Shown here: in pieces, positions 56,767-64,000 of the stretch | Numbering within the stretch: position 1 is the first letter of the stretch | How the letters are laid out: each line of letters opens with the position of its first letter | Source of the DNA: Betaproteobacteria bacterium | GTDB taxonomy: Bacteria > Pseudomonadota > Gammaproteobacteria > Burkholderiales > Casimicrobiaceae | Assembly: GCA_016717855.1 (NCBI GenBank) | Contig: JADKEV010000015.1 | Location: forward strand, 84,486-148,485 | DNA length: 64,000 nt | Direction: 5' to 3' | Notes under the pieces: generated by a model | The model's database searches: none | Seen by the model: the letters and a program-made list of their open reading frames with translations, nothing else | What the model was told of the DNA's origin: nothing | Made by a program: the position numbers and the translations under genes

Positions 56767-58395
56767 CTATTGCGGCGCGCACATGACCACGCCCTCGTTC
56801 GCCCAGCCACGAGACACCATCTGCTGCATCGCGATCTGACTGCCGGTGATGCGATGGTTGCTGTCGATGCCCAGGGCGAATCCGTTGTTGTACGCCCGGT
56901 AAAGCGGTAGCGTTCCGCCAGCGCAAACGCCGTTGGTTGCGGCCGTCGTCAAAAAGTCCATGCCCTCGAAGTTCCAGCGCTTCTGCGTGGCCGGCGTGGC
57001 CGCCTGCAGTTGCTGGAGCTGGGCGCATTCTGCTGAATCCGCGGTAAAGAAATGCGAATTGGGACCGGGCGACACGCTGCCATAGAAGCGGCAGACAGTG
57101 GTGCCGCCACCCGCCTTGAAGGTGTTGCCGGTGCGACTCCAGCCCGGCCCCGCGCTGCCGCTGTCGATGGCCGTCGCTTCGGCGGCGTCGGCGGTCAGGA
57201 AGTAATGGTCGAGATTGGTGTTGTGGAACTCGACGACAGCGTGCGTTTCGGGCAAAGGCGGCGTGGTCGACACGATCCTGCTCACCGTTCCGCCGAGATC
57301 GACGACGTAGAGCTCGCCTTGCTCGTCTTCGCCGAACGAAGAGATGTTCATCCCGGTGTCGAGCAAGCGGGTTTGCGCGGCGCCATCCCATGCGAAGATC
57401 TCCCCGGTGCAATAGTCGCCGTACACGTATGTCCCCGGCGGCAGCGCGCCTTGCGCGCCCCGGTACACGTAGCCGCCGGTAATCGAGCAGCGGCCGCTGC
57501 CATGCGTGTAGTCGAACACGGGAGGAAGATAACTGGCGGGATTGCACAGTGCCGTATCGATCCCGGTGCAGGCCGTGCCCTCATAGACCCGCCAGCCATA
57601 GTTGCCGCCGTTGACAATCGGCGTGTTGACTTCCTCGCGCGCGCCCTGCCCGACGTCGGCCACCCACTGCGCGTGCGGCGCGGCGCGATCGAAACTGAAG
57701 CGCCAGGGATTGCGCCAGCCGAGCGAGAATATTTCATCGCGTCCCGCCTGCGGTCCGAAGTACGGGTTGTCCGCTGGCGCAGAGTACGGCGTCCCCCTGC
57801 CGGGGTCCGGGCGATCGACATCGATGCGCAGGATCTTGCCCAGCAGCGTTTCGATGTTCTGCGCGTTGTTCGGCGGGTCGTTGCCCGCGCCGCCGTCGCC
57901 GACGCCGATATGGAGGTAGCCATCGGGGCCGAAAGCCAGCATCCCGCCGTTGTGATTGGCATTGTTCGGGTGCGGAATGGTCAGGAGCACGGCTTCGGCT
58001 GCGCTGGCGACATCTGGAGCTGCGGAAACGCCGTAACGGGCGATCACCAGCGCGCCGTCGCCGGCGCGCGTGTAGAAGACGAAGAAGCGGCCGTTCACGG
58101 GATATCCCGGATGGAACGCGAGACCGAGCAGTCCGCGCTCGCCGCTGAAGGCGACCCTCGAACGGATGTCGAGAAACACCGAGGGCGCCGACGCGCCCGG
58201 CTGCAGCACTTTGATGACGCCGCGTTGCTCGACGATGAACAGGCGGTTGCTGCCATCTCCCGCGTGGCCGGCGAAAACGGGGCTCGACAGGCCGCTCGGT
58301 ACGACGGGGACCAGGGCGGTCGCCGCATGCAATGATGAGGAAAGGAAAAGTAGCGCGGTGATCGCCAGGCTGCGCACCGCACGGAGACGTTTCAT
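56767..58395 (-). CDS. PQQ-dependent sugar dehydrogenase-like beta-propeller with C-terminal DUF5648-like domain
   Basis: An exported 542-residue protein. Its signal peptide is MKRLRAVRSLAITALLFLSS then SLHAATA. The six-bladed propeller (about 30-390) of the soluble glucose/sorbosone dehydrogenase family carries SRVAFSGERGLLGLAFHPGY, NHNGGMLAFGPDGYLHIGVG, DEIFSLGWRNPWRFSFD and GGNYGWRVYEG. The last ~150 residues hold EFHNTNLDHYFLTADAAEA, then PGPNSHFFTADSAECAQL, a tandem motif typical of the DUF5648 domain found on extracellular proteins. The combination suggests a periplasmic or secreted oxidoreductase with a surface- or substrate-binding tail. ATG 58395 matches the signal peptide. The convergent gyrB ends 103 nt away. 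Confidence 0.85.
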   Translation of the reverse strand: MKRLRAVRSLAITALLFLSSSLHAATALVPVVPSGLSSPVFAGHAGDGSNRLFIVEQRGVIKVLQPGASAPSVFLDIRSRVAFSGERGLLGLAFHPGYPVNGRFFVFYTRAGDGALVIARYGVSAAPDVASAAEAVLLTIPHPNNANHNGGMLAFGPDGYLHIGVGDGGAGNDPPNNAQNIETLLGKILRIDVDRPDPGRGTPYSAPADNPYFGPQAGRDEIFSLGWRNPWRFSFDRAAPHAQWVADVGQGAREEVNTPIVNGGNYGWRVYEGTACTGIDTALCNPASYLPPVFDYTHGSGRCSITGGYVYRGAQGALPPGTYVYGDYCTGEIFAWDGAAQTRLLDTGMNISSFGEDEQGELYVVDLGGTVSRIVSTTPPLPETHAVVEFHNTNLDHYFLTADAAEATAIDSGSAGPGWSRTGNTFKAGGGTTVCRFYGSVSPGPNSHFFTADSAECAQLQQLQAATPATQKRWNFEGMDFLTTAATNGVCAGGTLPLYRAYNNGFALGIDSNHRITGSQIAMQQMVSRGWANEGVVMCAPQ

Positions 58396-58503
58396 GGGGC
58401 TTGCTTCCACCACGCCAGGACAAGTCTTTGCACTTCGCGGCGACCCCCAGCGCATCAGCGGCGATACGGGTTTGCGGCCGTCATTGCAACCGCCTGGTCC
58501 CGT

Positions 58504-59333
58504 TCATGCGTCCTTCTGCCAGAAAACGCCCGTCCCATCGATGTCGTGAATCGTCTCATCGATGTTCTCCCTGGACCTGAAATCGGTTACAGCCGCCCGA
58601 CAGGCTTCGACATCGCCGTAGTCGTCGACGATCGCAAAGCCACCCGGCGACAGTTTGTGATAGAGCGCGTCGAGCGCGACGATGGTGGACTCGTACATGT
58701 CGCCATCCAGGCGCAGCAGCGCCAGGCTCTCGATCGGCGCAGTGGGCAGGGTGTCCTTGAACCACCCTGGAAGGAAGACGACCTGGTCGTCGAGCAGGCC
58801 GTACTTCGCGAAGTTCGCCTTGACCTGCTCTTCGGTAACGGCCAGTTCCTTGTGGGTATGGAACTTGAGGCCCTTGTCGGCCGGGTAATTCGCCGCATCG
58901 GGCGGCGGCAAGCCCTGGAACGAATCGGCGACCCACACCCTGCGCTCGGTGTCGCCGTATGCCTTGAGGACCGCGCGCATGAGTATGCACGCGCCGCCGC
59001 GCCATACGCCGGTTTCGATGAGGTCGCCCGGCACGCCTTCCTTGACCACGTGCTCGGCCAGCACGCGCAGGTTGTTCAGGCGCTGGTTGCCGATCATGGT
59101 GTGCGCATGGCTGGGCATGTCGCGGCCGAGATCGCGCTTCACCGGATCGAAGCTGTCGACCACGCCGCCCGGGGACAGCGCGAAGGGTCCTGGTAGATCC
59201 GGCCCTGCAGGCATGACTGCATCAGGTCGAGGTAAAGTAAGCGGCACGAATCGACGTCGGTGCCGGCGGCGGCCGAGGCCTCGGGGCCCGGCGCGTCCCT
59301 GTTGAGCACTTTCTTGAGGAGCATTCCAAACAT
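58504..59333 (-). pseudogene. TylF/macrocin O-methyltransferase-family protein, frameshifted
   Basis: SAM-dependent O-methyltransferase of the TylF type, members of which modify sugars of surface or secreted glycans. From ATG 59333 the frame reads MFGMLLKKVLNRDAPGP...CRLLYLDLMQSCLQGRIYQDP, the family N-terminus. The rest (GVVDSFDPVKRDLGRDMPSH, TMIGNQRLNNLRVL, GDLIETGVWRGGACILMRAV, RLDGDMYESTIVALDAL, VDDYGDVEACR) is in another frame. The shift lies at about 59165-59188, near CCCGGGG. Apart from that all motifs are intact, so either a recent mutation or a sequencing error is likely. Downstream is the sugar-dehydrogenase-like gene. Confidence 0.82.
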
Positions 59334-59544
59334 CGCTGCATCATAACTTGAAGGACGGGAAACTCAAGCGTTCTTCCGGCCAAACCGAACTGCGCCGGGT
59401 GGCTACGCGGCGGACGGCGCCGCCGCGCGCCGGAGCGAGCTCACGGAACGTCCACCGCGCCCGTTGCTCCCCCGGGGCGTCATTTGCGAACGTGCGCGGT
59501 ATCATCGCGCATTCCAGCATCCCGCCACCAGGACGCGCCACGCC

Positions 59545-60522
59545 ATGAAAACCCGCATCACCGAACTCTTCAACATCGAGCACCCGATCATCCAGGGCGG
59601 GATGCATTACGTCGGCTTCGCCGAACTCGCCGCCGCGGTTTCCAACGCCGGCGGCCTCGGCATCATCACGGGACTCACGCAGCGGACGCCCGAATTGCTG
59701 GCAAACGAGATCCGGCGCTGCCGCGAGATGACCGACAAACCGTTCGGCGTCAACCTCACGTTTCTGCCGGTCGTCAAGTCGCCCGACTATCCGGGCTATA
59801 TCCGCGCCATCGTAGACGGTGGCGTGCGCATCGTCGAGACCGCCGGCAACAACCCGCAAAAGTGGCTGCCCGCGATGCACGAGGCGGGGATCAGGGTCAT
59901 CCACAAGTGCACGTCGGTGCGCCATTCGCTCAAGGCCGAGTCCATCGGCTGCGACGCGGTCAGCGTCGACGGCTTCGAATGCGGCGGCCATCCGGGCGAG
60001 GACGACGTGCCGAACTTCATCCTGCTGCCGCGCGCGGCGGAGGAACTGAAGATCCCGTTCGTGGCGTCCGGCGGGATGGCCGACGGCCGGTCGCTGGTCG
60101 CGGCGCTGGCGCTCGGCGCCGACGGGATGAACATGGGCACGCGTTTCATCGCGACAAAGGAAGCGCCGGTGCACGAGAACGTCAAGCAGGCCATCGTCGC
60201 GGCGAGCGAACTCGACACGCGCCTGGTGATGCGCCCGCTGCGCAACACGGAGCGGGTGCTGCGAAACAGCGCGGTCGACCGCCTGCTGGAAAAGGAGCGC
60301 GCGCTGGGCGCGAACCTCAAGTTCGAGGACATCATGGGCGAGGTGGCGGGCGTCTATCCGCGCATCATGAAGGAAGGAACGATGGACGCCGGCGTATGGT
60401 CTTGCGGCATGGTCGCCGGGCTCGTCCACGACGTGCCTAGCGTGCGGGAACTGATCGAGCGCATCATGCGCGAGGCCGAGGACATCATTCGCGGACGGCT
60501 CGCGGGCATTCTGGCGACCTGA
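59545..60522 (+). CDS. Nitronate monooxygenase family protein (2-nitropropane dioxygenase-like)
   Basis: FMN-dependent TIM-barrel enzyme, 325 residues, oxidising nitronates or related carbanions. It starts MKTRITELFNIEHPIIQGGM and contains AAAVSNAGGLGIITGLTQRT, the PFGVNLTFLP block, a conserved His in CGGHPGEDDVPNF, the FMN-phosphate-binding FVASGGMADGRSLVAALALG and MNMGTRFIATKEAPVHENVK. ATG 59545 gives the family start. Many members have unproved substrates, so the precise reaction is uncertain. It stands alone, with glutamate dehydrogenase downstream after 195 nt. Confidence 0.9.
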   Translation: MKTRITELFNIEHPIIQGGMHYVGFAELAAAVSNAGGLGIITGLTQRTPELLANEIRRCREMTDKPFGVNLTFLPVVKSPDYPGYIRAIVDGGVRIVETAGNNPQKWLPAMHEAGIRVIHKCTSVRHSLKAESIGCDAVSVDGFECGGHPGEDDVPNFILLPRAAEELKIPFVASGGMADGRSLVAALALGADGMNMGTRFIATKEAPVHENVKQAIVAASELDTRLVMRPLRNTERVLRNSAVDRLLEKERALGANLKFEDIMGEVAGVYPRIMKEGTMDAGVWSCGMVAGLVHDVPSVRELIERIMREAEDIIRGRLAGILAT

Positions 60523-60717
60523 GTCGGAGCGGGCCGCCGGCGAAGCACCGGGGGAGCGGGCAGTTGATCCAGCCCAAAGCGGCGCGTCGCACAGGGCGTA
60601 AAATCGGTCCGTCTTCGCACGTTGCCGGAAGTCCTGCAGGAGGATCGCCAAATCGCGGGATTCACCGCGCAAGACGCGAGCCGCGGGCATCGGCGACCAA
60701 CCTTTCAAGGAGTCAAC

Positions 60718-62001
60718 ATGCTCGACAGGACCTCTTCCATTCCCTCCTACCTGGATGCCAACCATCTGGGCCCGTGGGGGATATTCCTCCAGCAGGTCGA
60801 TCGCGTCACGCCCTACCTGGGATCGCTCTCCCGCTGGGTCGAGACGCTGAAGCGGCCGAAGCGGATCCTGATCGTCGACGTGCCCATCGCGCTCGATGAC
60901 GGCTCCGTCACGCACTTCGAAGGTTATCGGGTGCAGCACAACCTGTCGCGCGGACCGGGCAAGGGCGGCGTCCGTTTCCACCAGGACGTGACGCTCTCCG
61001 AAGTGATGGCGCTGGCTGCGTGGATGTCGATCAAGAATGCGGCGGTGAATGTGCCCTATGGCGGCGCCAAGGGCGGGATCCGTGTCGACCCGCGCGATCT
61101 GACGATGGGCGAGCTCGAGCGGATGACCCGGCGCTACACCAGCGAAATCAACCTGCTCATCGGCCCGCAAACCGATATTCCCGCGCCCGACGTCAACACC
61201 AACGAACAGGTGATGGCGTGGATGATGGACACGTACTCGATGAATCATGGCAAGACGGCGACCGGCGTGGTCACCGGCAAGCCCATCTCGCTGGGGGCAG
61301 CCTGGGCCGGCGACGCGACCGGCCACGGCGTGTTCGTGATGAGCGGCGGAGGCTGCGCGGCGGCTGGGCATCCGCGATCCCCGGCGCGCGGGTCACCGGT
61401 GCAGGGCTTCGGCAACGTGGGCGGCGTCGCGGCGCGTCTGTTCGCCGACGCGGGCGCGCAAGATCATCGCGGTGCAGGACCATACCGGGACCCTCTTCGC
61501 CGGCGGCGGGCTGGACACGCGGTTGCTGCAGGCGCATGTCGATAGCACCGGCGGGGTGAAGGATTTTCCGGGCGCTGAAGCATTGGCGAACGAGGAGTTC
61601 TGGGGCATCGAAACCGAGTTCCTGATCCCCGCCGCGCTCGAAGGCCAGATCAACGAACGCAACGCGCAGAAGATCCGCGCGCGAGTCGTTGTCGAAGGCG
61701 CCAACGGCCCGACCACGCCGGCCGCGGACGACATGCTGCACGACAAGGGCATCCTGGTGATTCCCGACGTGATCGCCAACGCCGGCGGCGTCACGGTCAG
61801 CTACTTCGAGTGGGTGCAGGACTTTTCGAGCTTTTTCTGGAGCGAGGAGGAGATCAACCAGCGCCTCGACCGCATCATGCGCGACGCCTTCGACGCGATC
61901 TGGGGCGTGCACGAGGAGCACAAGATTTCGCTGCGCACCGCGGCGTTCGTCGCCTGCACGCGCATCCTGCGTGCGCGCAACTTCCGAGTTTGTATCCGTA
62001 G
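60718..62001 (+). pseudogene. gdhA: Glutamate dehydrogenase, with three frameshifts in this sequence
   Basis: Hexameric NAD(P)-dependent glutamate dehydrogenase of the GudB/RocG size class. ATG 60718 has AAGGAG upstream (MLDRTSSIPSYLDANHLGPW). The catalytic Lys region VNVPYGGAKGGIRVDPRDL and GPQTDIPAPDVNTNEQVMAW are intact. Around 61335-61400 (expected GCEAA...VQGFGNVGG) and 61455-61475 (DAGA-K-IIAVQDHTGTLF) the frame changes. The stretch from VQDHTGTLFAGGGLDTRLLQ to HKISLRTAAFVACTRILRAR is again correct. The canonical LYP ending followed by TAG at 61999-62001 is in another frame (shift near 61980-61990). The dense shifts match poor sequence quality in this part of the contig, so the real gene is probably functional. 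Confidence 0.85.
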
Positions 62002-62033
62002 AAGGCGTCGAATTTCGCGCAGGGTTTCCGTGG

Positions 62034-62060
62034 GAATGGGTGGAGCGCGCGATACCATCT
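62034..62060 (+). repeat. Palindromic intergenic repeat, copy 5 (left arm)
   Basis: GAATGGGTGGAGCGCGCGAT then ACCATC: a degraded copy of the unit at 11208, probably with sequence errors, 30 nt after the glutamate dehydrogenase stop. Confidence 0.65.
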
Positions 62061-62129
62061 CCGCGAACTCCGACGGTTCCGGACGCCGCGTAACCCCTGG
62101 AATCGCGGGTGATTTCTTCGCCGTGCGAT

Positions 62130-62165
62130 GATGGGTATCGCCGCGCTCCAGCTATCCTACGGTAG
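62130..62165 (-). repeat. Palindromic intergenic repeat, copy 6 (inverted right arm)
   Basis: GATGGGTATCGCCGCGCTCC then AGCTATCCTACGGTAG: an inverse copy facing copy 5, giving a second two-armed element of about 135 bp (62034-62165), like the one at 11208-11355. Both interiors contain a GGTGATTTC/GTGATTTCAC motif. Confidence 0.65.
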
Positions 62166-62179
62166 ATGGACCCTACGGG

Positions 62180-62566
62180 TTATCCGCTTTCGCGCAGCGC
62201 CGCAGCCCGTTCGTCGAGATCAGCAGCGCAGGCCTCGCTGGTCGGCAGGTACGTGACCCGGAAGGGATCGGTCGGCAATACCAGCGCTTTTTCGCGACTG
62301 CGCAGCGGCGGAACCAGCCCGCCCTGAATCCCGGCAGGCCGATGCATTTGGTGCGCCAGAGCGGGCCGAGGTCGCGGCGCTCGACCAGCGAGAGATCTCG
62401 AGTGGCGCGTCGTCAGGACGGGGCTGGAGCGCGGCAGCTGCGCCCGTAAGCCCGCGCGGACAATGAGCTCCCTGTCCGTAAGCAGCAGTGCCCGGCGATT
62501 GAGCGCGAACAAGATCCCGCCGGACGCGAGCAGCATCATCCCGATCATCGCCAGCATGCCCATCAA
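62180..62566 (-). pseudogene. Small PH-domain membrane protein, frameshifted
   Basis: The visible frame reads MMGMLAMIGMMLLASGGILF, then ALNRRALLLTDRELIVRAGL: a membrane helix leading into a bacterial PH-type domain. The following conserved part is in a different frame (RDLGPLWRTKCIGLPGFRAG, then WFR, at about 62320-62400). The original frame returns as LRSREKALVLPTDPFRVTYL with PTSE. Homologues of this size carry exactly that order, so at least two indels separate the pieces. The start may lie further upstream. Confidence is limited by sequence quality here. Confidence 0.5.
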
Positions 62567-62766
62567 CTGCCCGCACGCCTTTTTCGCGGATCAGGTCCGC
62601 GCCTAGAGTTCGTGCAGGCAGACAAAAAAGCCGGCTGAACAGGAGGGTCAGCACCGTGCACAAAGCCCACCGTGTAGCGGCTGGGCGGGGTGACCGCGAG
62701 ATTGCGCGTCATGAGACCCTTCGCGCCGTCTCGGCATGCAGGAAACGTCGTCGAAATGGCATGCCG

Positions 62767-64000
62767 CTACCTGGCGGCCGCACGTTTTCTTTGCGGCGGT
62801 TTGGCGCCTTCCGCCTTGGGGCGCGCGTTTCTCGAATTCGAAGCCGATCTCGCCGTCCGTCTGGCGCACCAGGGAAGCCTGGTACGGCCGGCGCGTGCGC
62901 GCCGACACGAACTGCAGCAGGTCGGTCTTGCCCGAGGCGAGCAGCTTTTCCATTTGCGCCCGCTCGACCGTCCGCTGCAGGATCATCCGTCCCGAACGAA
63001 AGTCGCAGGTTCGCGCGCTGCGCGGACCTGTGGCCTTCTCGCAGATGTACGCGTTGGGTTCCTTCGAACGTGGCGGTGAGCTTGATGTTCGCCGGAAAAG
63101 GGTCGCCGAGCTTGCTGCGAAATCCGTCCAGGGACCGACGGCCTTGTCCGCCGCAACAGGTCTGGGCTTCGGTGAGTTCGAGCTGGCGGCCGGCGATGAT
63201 CTTCCACATCGAGAAATCGCAGGTCTGGCACTGGAATGTCTTGTAATTCTCATGCACTTCGCCGCCGCACTTGGGGCAGGGAACAGCGAGCTTGCCGAAG
63301 TCGCCGGGTATCGTGTCGCTCCTCGAACCCCTTGGCCTGGCCGACGATGTGCTTCGTCATCTGCACGATCTCTCGGCCATGAACTCCTCGCGCGTGAGCT
63401 GGCCAGCCTCCATCTGCGCCAGCGGTGCTCCGAAAATGCATAGGCTCGGTTCCGGCGAGAACAGTCCGGGGACGCCCAGGCCCCCGGTCAAAAGCACCAT
63501 CATCAACGAATGCCTTCGCAGTCGGCACCAGTTCGCGGCCGTCGCGGTACATGTACTTTTCGTTCAGCAGCCCTTCGATGATCGCCGCGCGCGTCGCCGG
63601 CGTGCCCAGCCCGCGCGCCGCCATGGCGGCGCGCAATTCCTCGTCGTCGACCAGCTTGCCCGCGCCTTCCATCGCCGAGAGCAGCGTGGCTTCGTTGAAG
63701 CAGGCCGGGGCCCCGGTCGCGAGCGCATGACCTCGATGGATCTGGGTCTTCGTTACCTTTTCCTTTGGGGTTGACCGACACCAGGTTCGCCGCGTCGTCC
63801 TCGCCCTACGCTTCCTTGCCGTGAACCGCGAGCCAGCCCGCGTTCACCATCTGCCTTGCCCTCGGACTTGAAGGCTCGCCTCGACCCGCGTGATGCGCGT
63901 GGTGTTCAGGAACTCCCGCGGCGGGATAGAACACTGCGAGGAAGCGCTTGACCACCAGGTCGTAGAGAGCTTCTGCTCGATCGTTCAGCGATTTCGGCGG
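62767..64000 (-). pseudogene. topB: DNA topoisomerase III (TopB), 3' part, many frameshifts, 5' end outside window
   Basis: Type IA topoisomerase that decatenates DNA. Pieces of TopB are recognisable in order but in changing frames on the minus strand. AEALYDLVVKRFLAVFYPAA is at the window edge, then MEGAGKLVDDEELRAAMAAR and GLGTPATRAAIIEGLLNEKY (about 63550-63675). The zinc-ribbon-like ENYKTFQCQTCDFSMWKIIA with GRQLELTEAQ, the CEKATGPRSARTCDFRSGRM segment and LLASGKTDLLQFVSARTRRP follow. The end AEGAKPPQRKRAAAR with TAG at 62767-62769 completes a normal TopB tail. At least five single-base shifts occur in 1.2 kb. Because they cluster at the contig end with those in the two preceding genes, sequencing error is the likely cause. 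Confidence 0.8.

Overview
The window is a GC-rich stretch of a proteobacterial chromosome around the replication origin. A Bug/TctC-type binding protein, GTP-dependent PEP carboxykinase, the gene order rpmH-rnpA-yidD-yidC-mnmE facing dnaA-dnaN-gyrB, and mnmG-rsmG-parA-parB with two parS sites all point to a betaproteobacterium, probably of Burkholderiales type; the exact lineage cannot be fixed from this sequence. The DNA looks like a draft or metagenome contig. It has a poly-G low-complexity block at about 15968-16370, isolated single-base frameshifts in hutD, one GGDEF-EAL gene and a tylF-like gene, and a cluster of frameshifts in the last 2.7 kb.

Left part (1-16 kb). The 5' part of a hydantoinase/oxoprolinase subunit is followed by a VapBC-type toxin-antitoxin pair with a self-overlapping promoter/operator, then a less GC-rich cassette (Wzt-like ABC ATPase, unknown protein, polysaccharide deacetylase). 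A histidine-utilisation cluster follows: hutU, hutD (frameshifted), hutH, hutI, a peroxiredoxin, hutG and hutF. Together these encode the five-step route histidine > urocanate > imidazolonepropionate > formiminoglutamate > formylglutamate > glutamate + formate. Small palindromic intergenic repeats sit between and after these genes. A Bug-type binding protein and an enolase-superfamily enzyme are divergently transcribed before the poly-G block.

Central part (16-47 kb). parB (3' end lost in the poly-G), parA, rsmG and mnmG run leftward; parS sites lie at 21.75 and 22.05 kb. Next come a lipoprotein hydrolase, pckG, a trans-aconitate methyltransferase and an AbrB-family membrane protein. Two tandem outer-membrane barrel proteins and a small PstS-like periplasmic protein face an 18-kb signalling island. 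This island holds five GGDEF-EAL proteins, a single-domain response regulator and a hybrid kinase. Only one of the five keeps an intact GGDEF motif (with an inhibitory RxxD site). Two of the EAL domains have lost catalytic residues. The two leftward signalling operons share a 50-bp upstream element centred on the palindrome CCGTA-TG-TACGG. The island lies between mnmE and mnmG, genes that are neighbours in many proteobacteria.

Right part (47-64 kb). mnmE, yidC, yidD, rnpA and rpmH run left, and dnaA, dnaN and gyrB run right, with DnaA boxes before dnaA and in the dnaA-dnaN gap. Then come a PQQ-type sugar dehydrogenase-like propeller fused to a DUF5648-like tail, a broken TylF-family methyltransferase, nitronate monooxygenase, a frameshifted glutamate dehydrogenase, a damaged PH-domain protein and the 3' part of topB.
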